DNA of 64,000 nt from Elysia chlorotica (taxonomy: Eukaryota; Mollusca; Gastropoda; Plakobranchidae): the NCBI GenBank assembly GCA_003991915.1, contig RQTK01000305.1:95352-159351 (forward strand), in the 5' to 3' direction. This document shows positions 46,132-63,840 of the stretch, piece by piece; the first letter of the stretch is position 1, and the number at the start of each line of letters is the position of its first letter. The notes beneath the pieces are model-generated. The model made no database searches. It was given only the letters and a program-made list of their open reading frames with translations, and was not told the origin of the DNA. The translations under genes were made by a program, and so were the position numbers.

Positions 46132-46218
46132 GATTAATTTTTGCTTAGTTCACCACGATAAATAAGGATTTTACCGAGGTATCTTACTAAAACTTGGCCA
46201 TTACACGGCTATCAACAC

Positions 46219-46230
46219 CGGAAAAGGAAG
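46219..46230 (-). promoter_or_regulatory. Candidate 5'-terminal oligopyrimidine (TOP) start of RACK1 mRNA
   Basis: On the minus strand CTTCCTTTTCCG lies 99 to 88 bases upstream of the RACK1 ATG. RACK1 mRNAs in animals are TOP mRNAs controlled with ribosomal proteins, so a C followed by a pyrimidine run is the expected cap site. No TATA box is visible just upstream. This is an inference from position and composition. Confidence 0.45.
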
Positions 46231-46389
46231 TCGTATGGGAGATCCTAGCAGTCAAAAATTTTGTTTCGAGGCCTTGGCTAAATATTCGACTGTTGTGGTG
46301 AAAAGTCCATAAGCCTACGAAACATGAGTTAAACAGAGTCAAGTTTAATTTTACATCTCCTAAATTTCTCAAGGAGGATACTACACGGC

Positions 46390-47145
46390 GAGTTGACGAC
46401 AGGTCCCAAGTCAAATATCTGACATTTATATGCACTGCCTTATGTGAGACAGGTCGGGGATTTACAAGGGCACCAGTATGAGCCGATCACATTACACTCA
46501 AGATTTTACAAACGCACTGTAATCCGGTGCTTATTGAAACGCAGTATATACAGTCAGACCGCCAAACAAGCAGCTAATAAATAAAAAAAATGTTGCCCAA
46601 TCATTGGCTCAAACAGAGGAGCCCAATGCTTTACCACTTGCGCTTGCACCATCCCCCTCTCCCACAAATCTCCCTTGCAATATTGGTACATGTACTGAAA
46701 TAATTATATGCATACATAATTATACGAAGTATGACTATGAGCATGAATTTTCAGTGCCGGATTTAAGGTGGGACTCGCGGCACCCTTATATATATTCCCC
46801 AGGGCACCAGTATGAGCCGATCACATTACACTCAAGATTTTACAAATAATACACTGTTATCACTAAATCAGGTGCTTATTGAAACGCAGTATATACAGTC
46901 AGACCGCCAAACAAGTAGCTAATAAATAAATAAAAATGTTGCCCGATCATTCACTCAAACAGAGGAGCCCAATGCTTTACCACTTGCGCTTGCACCATCC
47001 CCCTCTCCCACAAATCCCCCTTGCAATATTGGTACACGTACTGACATAATTATATGCATACGAGGGTGTTCATACGAAGTATGACTATGAGCATGAATTT
47101 TCAGTGCCGGATTTAAGGTGGGACTCGCGGCACCCTTATATATAT
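46390..47145. repeat. Two-copy ~335-bp tandem duplication carrying a type 2 SINE-like head
   Basis: Copy 1 is about 46467-46794 and copy 2 about 46802-47138. Both run from GGGCACCAGTATGAGCCGAT to GGACTCGCGGCACCCTTATA. Each contains, in reverse, a tRNA-like part (GTTTGAGCCAATGATTGGGC in copy 1). The 46390-46515 flank is a decayed SINE body (GACAGGTCCCAAGTC ... TGAGACAGGTCGGGG). Confidence 0.85.
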
Positions 47146-47159
47146 ATATATATATAATA

Positions 47160-49428
47160 TTCCCCCGCCACCCCCACCCCTATAGAGCGCTGTGTAAACT
47201 TATACAGAGCCCAAGGACCCCTGCAACATAAAATCCGGCAATGTGGTTTTTAGTGCAGTGCTGTGAAACAAATCTTTCTAGGTTAGATAAACATCTCGTA
47301 TTATTCATAGAATATCAATGATTTCCTTCGCATTTTCGCTCTCGTTTTCACTATACATGATCACAACCACGTTGGCCTACTGTTGGGCCTTCCTCTTTGT
47401 TTTCGTATTGTTGTTGTCGTTACATGTACTGCTTTTTGTTGCGTTAATGTTGTAATCAATCATTTTTGTCCTTGGGGTTATCGTTCTTGCTATAACTGAA
47501 GTTAATGGTCCTCCTCAAGGTTTACGTAAAAAGGAAGGAAGGCATGCAATAGTGATGGAGCACAAAAAATATATAATATATAACTCAGTCAACGATTTCT
47601 TGGTGATAGTTCAGCAAGGCCAGTACTCGGTCTATTACAATAATTGCGATGAAGAAGAGAAGGACACGCAAAAAAAGGAAGGCACCACTGGCTTGTTTTT
47701 AAAACCATGTTGGTAAGAGATTTAAAAAAAAGAACTTCTAATGCAAGAGCAATTTACCATGTTTTTTTGACCATTTGATGACGTGTATCACGTATGCCTA
47801 TGTTCTCTATGTTTTTGTTTTAGGTGGTGGTTGTTATTGTTGATGTTGTTGTTGTTTTATACTGTGGGTGTTTGTTGTATTTTGTCTCCACGCCATCGCC
47901 TTTCTTGTTGTTTCAATTGACCCAAGAAAGGTAAGCCCACTTGTTTTGTTTTATGTTTTGTTTTGTTTTTTGTTTTTGTTTTTGTTGTTTGTTTGTTTCT
48001 CACATTGGGTATTTTGGAAGCTTTACCTCTGAAGTTGGCGCACGGTATGTTAATCCCTGTGATGCTTGTATCAATGAAAATGTTGTATCAAGGTTATTAT
48101 TCTCACTAGTAGTATATCCTCCTCTGATATTCCAGATATTACATTGAGACTGCCGCCCATAATTATAGCGGGAGTGGATATCAACCGTGGAGATGAATAC
48201 GTGTTCCAACCTGGTCTACATACAACATTTCTGGCAACCCAATCTCCACCGTTTACTCTTTTACGGCGCAGTGTTACTCAAAGGACCAGACACGGTCCCA
48301 AATGACTCAGAATAACCCGAAATGTTCTTTTGAATTCAATTTCTAAAAATTGATATCTCTTCTGAGGATCTTTGATGATTGCTTGTGATTATTTGTTTAT
48401 TTTCTCATTATTTCCTGTCAATCCTCATGTTCTTTTATCCACCTCAACTTCTATTAGAGGCTGATGAATTGGCATCTTTTGTAAGTCGACATTAGTGGGT
48501 GATATTTAGCCAGAGTAGGCTATTTTTGGTAAGGATATAATTATAAATTATCAGCTAGCGTATTCCTTGACATCTAACAATGACAATTTGTCTATAGATT
48601 ACAATATTGCCCTTTCGCAGTTTTCAACTCAGTGGTTCACGCTTTGAATACTATTAACACTAATTACAGTACATTCTAAAGTCTGCCCTTGTTAATTCAT
48701 CCACTACCAACGTTTTAGTGAAAAAAGTGCATAGGTTTTCTGGCAAGACGACTTAATGCTTTACAGAAGGGACATGTTCGAAACCCGTCCATACTATTTG
48801 TCTTTCCTCTTAAAAAGGTTTATTTTTATATATTTCCGCTTTAAAGAAACTTAGAGGTAGAGTTGTATTCATACTATTTCCGCTTTAGATGGATCTAGGT
48901 TTGTAATGAACTCCCAACGAAATGTAGGCTACCTCTAGGTCTCAAAGTTTAATCAAATCTATTCATTCATTCTACATGTGTTGCTTAGTTGACTTTTTTG
49001 TAATTAGAACTACATAATTATAAACATCTTATTCATTTTCAGTCAGGCAATAAAAAGAGTGCTTTTATTATTATTTTATACATATATAAACGATTTCAAG
49101 TTTCGTTGTACAAACTATGCACGGAGTTAATTAATAATTGAAAATCGACTTACGTTACAACACAAATCCTCGACAACGTAGGCCCTACGTACTACAAAGG
49201 TGTTAATTCAAAACACAACTCCTGAATTAACCTCAAGAACTTTGATGTCAAGAAAGTAAACTATACATTTTATAACAATGTCAACCATATACACATTAAA
49301 TAGTTCATAATACGGTATTTTATAGTTAACACTAAACTGACCCCCCCCTTCCACACACATGCAGAAAAGTAAAGGCTTCTGAATTGACTCAATATTTTTA
49401 AGTGTCATTGTTTGAATTCCGTTACAAA
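47160..49428. other. Intergenic DNA between RACK1 and PP2A, no gene seen
   Basis: GT-rich low-complexity DNA lies at 47400-47450 and 47820-48000. A possible tRNA-like head lies at 48735-48795 (plus; TGTTCGAAACCCG near 48773). No exon was recognised. Confidence 0.45.
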
Positions 49429-49611
<183 letters not shown>

Positions 49612-50225
49612 GTTTCGTGCTTCATAGCGGTGGCAATTATGTCCTAACACACCGCTCGGTACCCTGTTCCTTCAGCGCCTCCATCTCGTCCGCCGCATTT
49701 AGCTACAAAACTAGACTGTCTAGTAGGCCTACTAGTAGCTTTTCTCTCTGTTTTCCTCTGGACCTTTTCCCTTCAAGCATTCCTCTGACGAGGTGTTCGA
49801 ATTTGTTATCCTCTCATAGCATACCCTATAAATGACGACTGACGTTTGAGTATTTTATCGATAAGAGATCTTCCTGAGTCTGCCTCCTAGTCCTACAGTT
49901 TCGTTCGACTTCTTTGCTGTCCAAGGTAAACGAAGCATTCGTCTAAGAAATCACATCTCCACGACCTAAAGTTTCTTCTGTGCTTGTTTAGATACCGCAC
50001 AAGCCTTGCACCCATAGATTCAAATGGGCTTTATGTAGCATTCTAGAAACATTTGGGAAGCCTTTGTTACAAACTATGTAGATTCTAGGCCTAGGTGGTC
50101 ATCGTAAAACCAAAACTAAAAGCACAAATAATTATGCTAACAAAGGCAACATTGCCGAGATCGAGATCTGAATGCTTAGACTGAGCCGATGTTAAAATTA
50201 TATGAAAAATAAATACGCTAATAAT
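49612..50225. other. No gene seen
   Basis: This is unique DNA before a GA-rich block. Confidence 0.45.
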
Positions 50226-50250
50226 CTGTTCCTTTCATAGAGAGAGACAT

Positions 50251-50295
<45 letters not shown>

Positions 50296-50625
50296 ACATA
50301 GACAGACAGACATAAAGATGGGATATATAGAAATATAGAAATAAATAAAGAGATAAATTAAGTTGGATGAAAAGAGTGACAGGGAAAAAAGGATGTAGAG
50401 AGATAGAGAATGAAATAAATTAAGTTGGATGAAAAGAGTGACAGGGAAAAAAGGATGGAGAGGGATCGAGAACAAGAGATGCACGAGAGATGAGGCAAGG
50501 GGAAATAAGCGAAGTGGGGAGAAAGAGCAGAAGAGAGCGGGATAGAACGAGAAATTAAGCGAAACAGAAAAATAGATGAACAGATAGTGAGAAAGAAGAG
50601 AGAAAGACAGAAACAGAGCGAAGGG

Positions 50626-50672
<47 letters not shown>
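50226..50672. repeat. GA-rich block with a ~70-bp tandem duplication
   Basis: GAAATAAATTAAGTTGGATG ... GACAGGGAAAAAAGGATG appears twice (about 50338-50396 and 50409-50458) between GA arrays at 50258-50290 and 50628-50670. It lies just upstream of the proposed PP2A promoter. Confidence 0.88.
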
Positions 50673-50737
50673 ATTCATATAATCAAATTAATCGTAAGTT
50701 TTAAGCTTGGTTTTACTTTTTAAATTCTACAGGGAAG

Positions 50738-50801
50738 TGACGTCATCTCGACACCGCCAGAGGTCGCTCTTTTTGTATTTCTAAACTCATCGGCATTTGA
50801 G
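50738..50801 (+). promoter_or_regulatory. Likely PP2A promoter edge and 5'-UTR exon with a consensus CRE
   Basis: A perfect CRE, TGACGTCA, lies at 50738-50745. It is followed by a GC-richer stretch ending GAG/GTGAGT, a consensus donor at 50802. Joining 50801 to the acceptor before 53277 gives a reading frame with TAA at 50782-50784 upstream of the ATG, as expected for a 5' UTR. A CRE is known in the human PP2A-alpha promoter. The exact start site cannot be read from sequence alone. Confidence 0.5.
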
Positions 50802-53276
50802 GTGAGTGATCAAACATTGCCATTTAACTAACATATTTTGTTAAGTTAAATCTTTATATTGCACCAAGTGTTTGATAACATATTCAACCTACTTATCACC
50901 CGTTCAGAAACGCAAGATTATTATGATCTTAAAAGTGCATTTGCCCCGAAATAAGTCATGGTAACAGTTTTACTACATTGATGGCAGCCATTTTGAGCCT
51001 GCACCCTATTGATTTCGAGACGGACTTAGAAGCCTTAGAACGACTGTTTTACAATCCTGTTTTACATTTAATTAGATCGTAACGAGAGTGCACCCCAGAC
51101 TGCATTCAAATTTTGCAGAGGCTATATTAAAGGTAATGACTTTCTCAATCGACAACTGAAGAGAGAGCAATTCATGATACAAGTTGAATGCAGATCTAGA
51201 TCTAGAGAATCTAGGCTAATCTAGATCTAGATAATCTAGATCTAGAGGTGCAGATTGGATTGGGACAAGATCACTAGGGAATCTCGTCTATTCCAATACA
51301 CCAATTGATCTAGATTTAGGCACTCCTTGAGTTTTGTGGTCCCTAGCCTGTGTTAGTCGAGTTAGTGGGATTTGATTACATTGAAGTCTGCCAACCCGTA
51401 GACAGAGAGAGACTGACAGATTAAGTGTGATAGAGATAGAGAGAGGGAGTTCAGTTGGTTGCTAACCATTATCAGTTTTATGTGCTTGTGTATGTTTGTC
51501 CCCACCCCATTCCCCGCCTGCATTGTACGCTTGTAAAAATAAGCAATTGAATACAATCAAATCACTCCGTCTTTTTTAATCACAGAGAATCCAATTAAAA
51601 AACAAAATAACTAAAGGACAGCTGGCAGGTATTTTATTCCATTTTAATATTCGAATTCCGCCCAGCCACCCATTTGATCGTCCACAAGTTAGGGACCGCA
51701 AACCTCAAGGAATGCCTAGACTTAGGTTTATAATATCTCTAGAGACGACCTCACGTTGGGGCGCCTGTGTTGCTCCTCTTGCACTTGAAAGCACATCATC
51801 ATCATGAATGCTAAGCAATGTAGGCTACTAGATTCTAAATGTAACTCTAGAAGATCCAGATCTTCATTAATTATAGATTAAATTATTTATACAAAAATAG
51901 GCTAGGATAGATGTTTAAATCTATGATTCTCTTTCACTAAGTTAAAAACATGTTGGAAAGACATTCTTTTCTGAAACTCTTTTTATAATGCGGACCTTAA
52001 AATATAGATGTAGGATTATTAGACTCTTTAGTATTCAACGCTCTTGCACAGTTACAGCTTGCTGAGTCAGTTTATAAAGCATAACTGAACAGGAAATGGT
52101 GAATGTTTTTATTTTAGACGTAAGGTTAAATGAATTGTTGCTTGCAAGTGCTTGGAATGTAGTACATACCTTAGATATTATTATTAAGATTCAGAGGAAG
52201 GTTTACTCGATCACATAAGGCTAGACTTAAGTAATTTAGTCTGTAGATCTATACTCATTTTACACACACTTAATGACTGATGGTTAAAACAATGATTTAC
52301 AATCTCCCTTTCACAAATTAATGGAGGAAAAACAAAATGTTGCAAACTTTCTGAATTTCTTAGTACTTGCGACAAAGAATTTTTGTTTTGGGAACACCAG
52401 TAAATGTAAAAATATTCTTATTAACTCGGAGACTCAAGTTTTTATCCACCCACACAACCCCTGGACACATGCGTTTTCACCATTAAAAAAAAATTGATAC
52501 ACCTTCATTTTCATATTTTCTCATCCTCTTAACATTAAATAACAATGTATATTTAATTTTGAACAGGAATGAATAAATGATACCAAAATCTAGTTTTATT
52601 TCTTTATGCTAATCCATCTAGACCAGCTGATGGGCTGTCAGAGTTCCTAGATCTAGAATCGGCACTTTATAACTCTCCTTTTAACCGTCGCTGAGTACAT
52701 CCTCTAAAAAAACCTGTTTATACAACAAACCCTGTGCCTTGACTATCTTCCTCATCCTCTTGCAACCCAACTACTTCACTTTCATTATCTAGCAGTAGCA
52801 GCTTATCTAGAACTATCAATCTCTGTTTCAACGCCATTTTCAGCTTAAATGTTTTCAACTTTCTGGTCTAGCATACATGCCTTATAGAACTCAGGAATGG
52901 CAAAATTACCTTATTAAAACTTATTACGGTCTAAGGCAAAAGGATATTGTAAATAGGGAATTGTACTTAACTTTAGAAGTAGTTTCCTCTAGATCGCTTA
53001 TAGCATGTAAAAGAAAAAAAATCATAAACTCTATTGGTCATATACGTCCAGGGCCTAAACTAAAGAGCCCTTCTTTATGTTACCGGACGTATACGACTGG
53101 TGTGTCTTTACTGAGTTAGTCATAAAAGTTTCTTTGTCAGATTACTCAAATGGCCGGCAGAGTTAATAAAAGTACCATTAATCGATATTTCAGAGGAAGT
53201 TAAGTTTAAGAAAAATTAATTATTCCTTTATTGTAGTTTGAATCATAATTTTTTTTATTATGATTATTCCAAGCAG
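50802..53276 (+). other. Proposed first intron of the PP2A gene
   Basis: No exon is seen in this stretch. It contains an AGATCT-rich cluster at about 51190-51250 and an open stretch of 80 codons at 52877-53119 with no recognisable domain. It ends with AAGCAG, the acceptor just before the PP2A start codon. Confidence 0.45.
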
Positions 53277-53277
53277 G

Positions 53278-58024
<4,747 letters not shown>

Positions 58025-59452
58025 AGACAGCTGCAGCGGTGGTGAGAAGAGCTCCAGGAGGGGCGTTACTATAGCAGATCATCTGGTCGTGTACTCACAG
58101 CTCTGGACGTGACGCTCAACGCTTGTTGCACTAGTAACCTAGGGACATAACTGAGAAACTGAGAGGCACTTGGTTTTCCTTGTTCTTCATGTCACTGATG
58201 GTGTGTGTCAGGTTGTCTGTTGTACGTGAGCCTGAAATTTGGTACATCTCTGTGCGTGAGTGGCTTTTTTTACACCAGCAGTAGCTGTTGGCACGCACTA
58301 AAGACAATTTATTTCCATGTTTTACGTTGATAGATTTTTTAATTGCCTCACTGTCCAAATGTAGGTCTCGCATGTGATAGTCTGCTCTCTAATCTTTGTC
58401 TTTGCTTCATGGTAGTTTTTGTGTTGTTTCTGTGGACCTATAGTTTTTGATTACTTCTTTTTTTCGATGAATATGAATGGTGTGCAATTGTTGGAAGTAA
58501 TTTTATATGAGAGGGATGAGAGTAATATGGCAGAAAACAGTGCCGACTGTACATAACATGGCTGAAGTATGATCTGGTCTGTCCTTGGTGGCTCTTTTAT
58601 GTCTTTGTTGTTTTGTCTGCAAAATGTTTTCATGATATTGTATATTGAATCTTTATGTACCAAACCTTTATCTGATTAATTGTCTGAAGCAACCCCTCGT
58701 TATAATAAAATGTAAAAAAACAACCTTTGCATTTATATTTTTTCCTGAATTTTCCGTTTTTGATTAATGCTTTGAGTACAATTTTTTTCTGTAATTTGTC
58801 TAAAATTTGCTTCGCAGGATCCTACTGTGATAAGTGGCACAAGAATATCCATGTAATTTTATTTTCTGTGTAAAATTTTCTTGACCCAAACTTAGAGGTT
58901 AAAATATCAATGCATTTTCATCATATAATAAAGGCGAACATAAAAAAAAAAATGGGATAAAATTGTTAATCGTAAGACTGGATTACACTAAATTACACTT
59001 TGTGTTAGCAATTGTATCTGTAACTATTAAAATTTCATTTAAAAGTGATGTCCATCTAACAAGTCCTAGTTGAAGCGTTCTTGAATTTCCATAATTATTT
59101 ATTAAATGGTTACAGAGTGATAACTTAAAGCTGGTTGATACATTTTTTTTTTCAAATGGCGACCTATATTAAAATTGTTAATTTGATCACATACAACTTA
59201 AACTTTTCTTTAAATTACTATTTCATTCTTTCTAAATTCAATCATATATAAAATTGTTCAACAAAATTTAGCACAGCCCAGGTTTCTCTTGTTTCAGAGT
59301 GTACAGGTATAGGCAGTTAGATTCCACTCACAAATTCAGTGGTCCATTTTTCTTTGCCAAGTTCCTTTGTTTGAGAAACTAATAAGGATATTGGCTTTCT
59401 TTTTTAGCCCCTTTTCATGTTCTTGTTGAACTTGGAAGTGGGAATCTACACA
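58025..59452 (+). other. PP2A 3' UTR
   Basis: This is AT-rich non-coding DNA after the TAA. AATAAA at 58704-58709, about 680 bases past the stop, is the first canonical poly(A) signal. Later signals could give a longer 3' UTR. Confidence 0.6.
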
Positions 59453-62040
59453 GTAGGTGATAAATAAAATTAATTATGATAAGCATTTACAGACTGTTTT
59501 TTTTTTTTATTATGGTGTGTTAAGATGTTGATTATATTATCTCTCCCATTACTATATGCAGTGTATTTTAGCTGCATCCTATGTTGGTTTGGCTGCATTT
59601 TTAAAAATATTTGAAAATACATCATTATCACACAGTTAGGACTGAATTAAAACAAGGAGTAGATTCCCTAATTGTGCTACTTGAAAGCAATTGACAACGC
59701 TTATTGCTATTTTTTGCTGGAGCCTTGGTCAACCTCTCTTGTCATGTCTTCTTGGAAATCATTTTTTGTCTAGCACAACGTACACGCTCCTAGTTGTATA
59801 CAGCAGTTGATTAATAATGTTCCTAGATGTTCATTTTTTAAATTTACAACAGAAAACTATTTACTATGCTCCAACTAAATGCACACATGTGCGAATTGAA
59901 AATCACCAGCACTCCTTTCTGTGTGTGCAGATAGATCTGTGTCTCTTAACTCCCTCGTGGCATACCAGTCATATTCCCAGAATTTTTCCCAAAATGTTTG
60001 CTTAAAAAAAAACCCCAACTAATATGTGCTCTTTGAGTTCCGCATATGTTGTTTTTTTTTAATGATAAGACTGCAGTATTATGGCCTTCAGATACATGTA
60101 CAACACTTGAGCAGAAATTATGGGACACCCTGGAAACCTTGCAAGACTTCCCCTTCACTGAGGATGCTAAACTGAAAATTTAAGATTTGGGCATATTGAA
60201 AATAAACGCAGAAGAACAAAGATATATGTACATATTTAAATAATTTATATAAATTTAATACCTAAAATGGAAGGACATAAAATTTTAACATTTTGTTTAT
60301 TTTTGTTGTAGTTTTGAGATTAACAAAAACAAGCAGAAGATTTACTAAAAAGACACATGAATACTCAAGCGAAAATAAAAATTACAAAATTATGAAAAGA
60401 CAAAATTGACCATATTTTCAAATGTAAGCCATTCAAATACAATTGATTTTGAATTGTGATAAGGCATTGTATGAATAAGGAGGAAACGTATAACATATGC
60501 CTATATATATATATCATGACACAACATCTAAATGCATGGGAAGTCGGGACGTCTGAATCAATGTCCCCATTGTATGCAATGTACTTACTGTGCTTCAAAC
60601 TGGACAAATTATTTCCTTTAATCAAGATTTGACTATATCCAGTTCAAAATTGCTTCAGCAAAGGTAAATAAAAAAAAAAATCTAAATGAAGAGAGCCATG
60701 TGAGGTTGACTTTTGCCTTTACCTCGCACTTTTGAGCAAAAGTTGACTTGAACTGATGTTACGTAAATGACTCCACTACACATGTTACATGCTTAGGAAG
60801 TGATTGGTTGGTTGGTTGGTTTTAACGTCCAACATCAGCAACTTATGGCTATCTCGTGGACGGGACCCAAGACGGACGTCAAACACAGTAGGTGATAAAT
60901 AAAATTAATTATGATAAGCATTTACAGACCTGATTGTTTTTTTATTATTATGGCGTGTTAACATGTTGATTATATTATCTCTCCCAGTACATTTCTACTG
61001 CAAGTGCAAAATACTGCGCAGGCTTATTTTCCCAGCTTTTCCCAGCTTTTCCCAAAAAAGTTTGCTTTAAAAAAAAACAACTGATACATGTATGTGCTCT
61101 TTTGAGTTCTGCATAATTATGGGTTTTTTTAAATGATAAGACTGCAGTATTATGGCCTTCAGATACATGTGCAGCACTGGAGCAGAAATTATGGGACACC
61201 ATGGAAACCTTGCAACTGACTGCCTTTTCACTGAGGACATAAAATTAAAACTGAAAGTTTAAGATTTGGGCATATTGAAAATATGCTTAGGCAAACAGTA
61301 TTCTGTTTATTTAAAAAAACAACATCAAATGTATATGTGCTCTTTTGAGTAATGCATATGTTTTTTTTACGATAAGGCTGCAGTGTTATTGCCTTCAGAT
61401 ACATGTACAACACTGGAGCAGAAATTATGGAATACCATGGAAACCTTGCAACTGACTGTGCCTTCACTGAGGACGCTAAACTGAAAACTTAAGATTTGGG
61501 CATATTGAAAATAAACGCAGAAGAAGAAAGATCCGTGTACAGATTTATTTAAATTTATTATCTAAAATGGAATGACACAAATTTGAACAATTTTTTTTAT
61601 TGTTACATATTTTAATTTTGAGATAAACAAAAAAGAGCTGAAAATTCAGTAAAGAGACAATTGAAAAATGACATGAATACTGAGGAAAAAATAAAAATTA
61701 TAAACTTATAAAATGACAAATTTAGCCATATTTTCAAATATTTAATCTTTCTCATTCAAATACAGTACAAATTTAGAATTGATTTTGATATGGCACAAGT
61801 ATGAAAAATGAGGAAACATAACAATTAACATAATTATGCTTATAACTTATATACATGTATTATAACATCTAAATGAATGGGAAGTCTGGCGTCTGAATCG
61901 ATGTCCCCATCGTATTACATATAGTACGCACTGTTACTTACTGTGCTTAAGTGGACAAATTATTCACTTTAATCAAGATTTGACTATATCATATCCAGTT
62001 CAAATTTACTTAAGCAAAGGTTATGATAAAAATCTAAAAG
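59453..62040. repeat. Cluster of segmental duplications downstream of PP2A
   Basis: Module X (GTAGGTGATAAATAAAATT ... ATTATCTCTCCCA) occurs at 59453-59555 and 60888-60990. Module Y, about 190 bp (GACTGCAGTATTATGGCC ... GATTTGGGCATATTGAAAAT), occurs at about 60028-60210, 61095-61285 and 61335-61520. Module Z, about 480 bp (AAACGCAGAAGAA ... AGATTTGACTATATC ... AAGCAAAGG), occurs at 60205-60665 and 61510-62020. The order suggests repeated unequal exchange. A SINE fragment lies at 60801-60887. No conserved coding was recognised. Confidence 0.85.
60801..60887 (-). mobile_element. SINE tail fragment
   Basis: GATTGGTTGGTTGGTTGG, then TTTTAACGTCCAACATCAGC, then GTGGACGGGACCCAAGAC match the tail half of the local SINE. 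The tail repeat is TTGG rather than TTG. Confidence 0.75.
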
Positions 62041-63772
62041 AAGGGAACCTTTTAACTTGCACTTATAAGCGAGAGTTGAATTTAAACGGATGCTACATAA
62101 CCGACTCCATTATACATGGTACATACTTAAAAAGTGAGCTGAGAATACAAACAAACTCTTATAATGTAGAGCTGATATTTCTTTTAGGTATGTTAAATAG
62201 TGGTTAGAATTAGGCTTATACTGTGAAAATAACTGAAAGAAAAATGACTGTGATGTGTGGGATTAGAAGCCTCGACTTGCACCGAATCGCCTTGGCACTC
62301 AAAGAGATCATGTTTATTTTTTTACCACGAGGCCATTAGGATTCTTTAAAAAAAAAAAAATCCAGCTTGTCTCTTCATTCCAGTGGTCTACCTCGCCTAA
62401 ATCTCATTGCATGACCCTATTATTATATGAAGTCATCACTAGTAGTCTTATAGGGATCTCAGGAGGGAAGGAGACTTAAAGATACAAAGCTTTGCTATCT
62501 CCACTTAAGTACTGTATTACATTAAATATCTATTACATACTGGCATTGACAAGATGTAGGCTGTGCAAATGAAAGAAAATGTTAACAGAACTAACATTAG
62601 GAAGCAGCCCCGAGAGAATCGAGATTTGACGTGATCTAAGGGCAATAATCAAGTTGCATTAACACACTATCTTTTAAATCAAAGTTACCTCCCTTATGCC
62701 ATGCACAGTCTGAAGTACACTGACTGAGATCGAGCCCATTTCGTCATAATTGACCGTATGGAATTATTAAGGTTACATAGGAGACAAAGAACTAGATATC
62801 ACCATAGCCCTTTACCTCGAAATAGAAATCAAAACTATCATTAGACCTTTTTGCATCTTTAAGTCGAACCGAAATTATTAGTGCTTGTAACATAGTAAAG
62901 TGTGTTTATTATATCCCCTCATTGGAAAGTAGACTAATAACATGTATGTTAAACTTAAAACCAGCAAAATAGGGAATTTTAAATTCAAAATGCAAATACA
63001 CTACTCTGGCCATTAAATGCTTGTTCATAATTTCATAAGGTTTTAAAGACAAAAAGACTTACACAACGAAATTATGAACAACTACCTCAAACATGACTTT
63101 GTACTGCAAAATTTTCATGGAGTTTTGCAGCACATAATGGAACGTTAAACCCACTCAACTCAATGCCATACTTAGAGGACTTGTGTTTGTAGGGGTATGT
63201 GTATTCTTGTATATGCGTGAAAAGGTATATGTTTCTAAATAAAACTTATGTTTCTCTGGCAGTGTATAAGTGAATGTGATATGCTTATATCAATATAATT
63301 ACATGTATTTCTTTTATCCCCACACATGTACATCTGATGTTGTGATATTGAATCAAATGTATTATTGTACAACCAAGACATAATTTCTTATGGGATAAAA
63401 ACAGGCTTATCTTATCTTATCTTATCTTATATTATCTTATCTGAAATATCTTCGGGAATCCTTTCCCCGTCGATGAAAAAAAATGAATCTAATCAGAAAT
63501 TACAAACCATCACAATTAAATTTTCAATGATTTTAAAACAAATAAAATTACATTTTTATAATTGTGGACCCCCCTTCCACCACCGGACCTTTAAACATTA
63601 TTTAAAAAGGCTTTGAAATTTGCTGGGTTCTTTAAATTAAGACAAATCATTTTTTCTCTCTTAAGAACAGAACTATGTTATGCAACAACTATAAAAAAAA
63701 TACAGATAGTCTATATCATTGACTTGAAAAAAAGTATGCTCGTGTAATAAAAAGATTGTATGTAAAAACAAT
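62041..63772. other. Intergenic DNA, no gene seen
   Basis: This is AT-rich. At 63139-63170 AACGTTAAACCCACTCAACT matches the 3' end of the local SINE in plus orientation, a short relic. A run of CTTAT repeats lies at 63406-63440. Confidence 0.5.
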
Positions 63773-63775
63773 AAC

Positions 63776-63822
<47 letters not shown>

Positions 63823-63840
63823 AACAACAACAACAAAAAC
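63773..63840. repeat. (AAC)n microsatellite
   Basis: This is a nearly pure AAC/CAA array. It makes poly-Cys, poly-Leu or poly-Val open frames on the minus strand, which are not genes. Confidence 0.95.

Noticed and set aside
52877-53119. 80-codon open frame upstream of PP2A
   Set aside because: It has no recognisable domain and lies within the proposed first intron.
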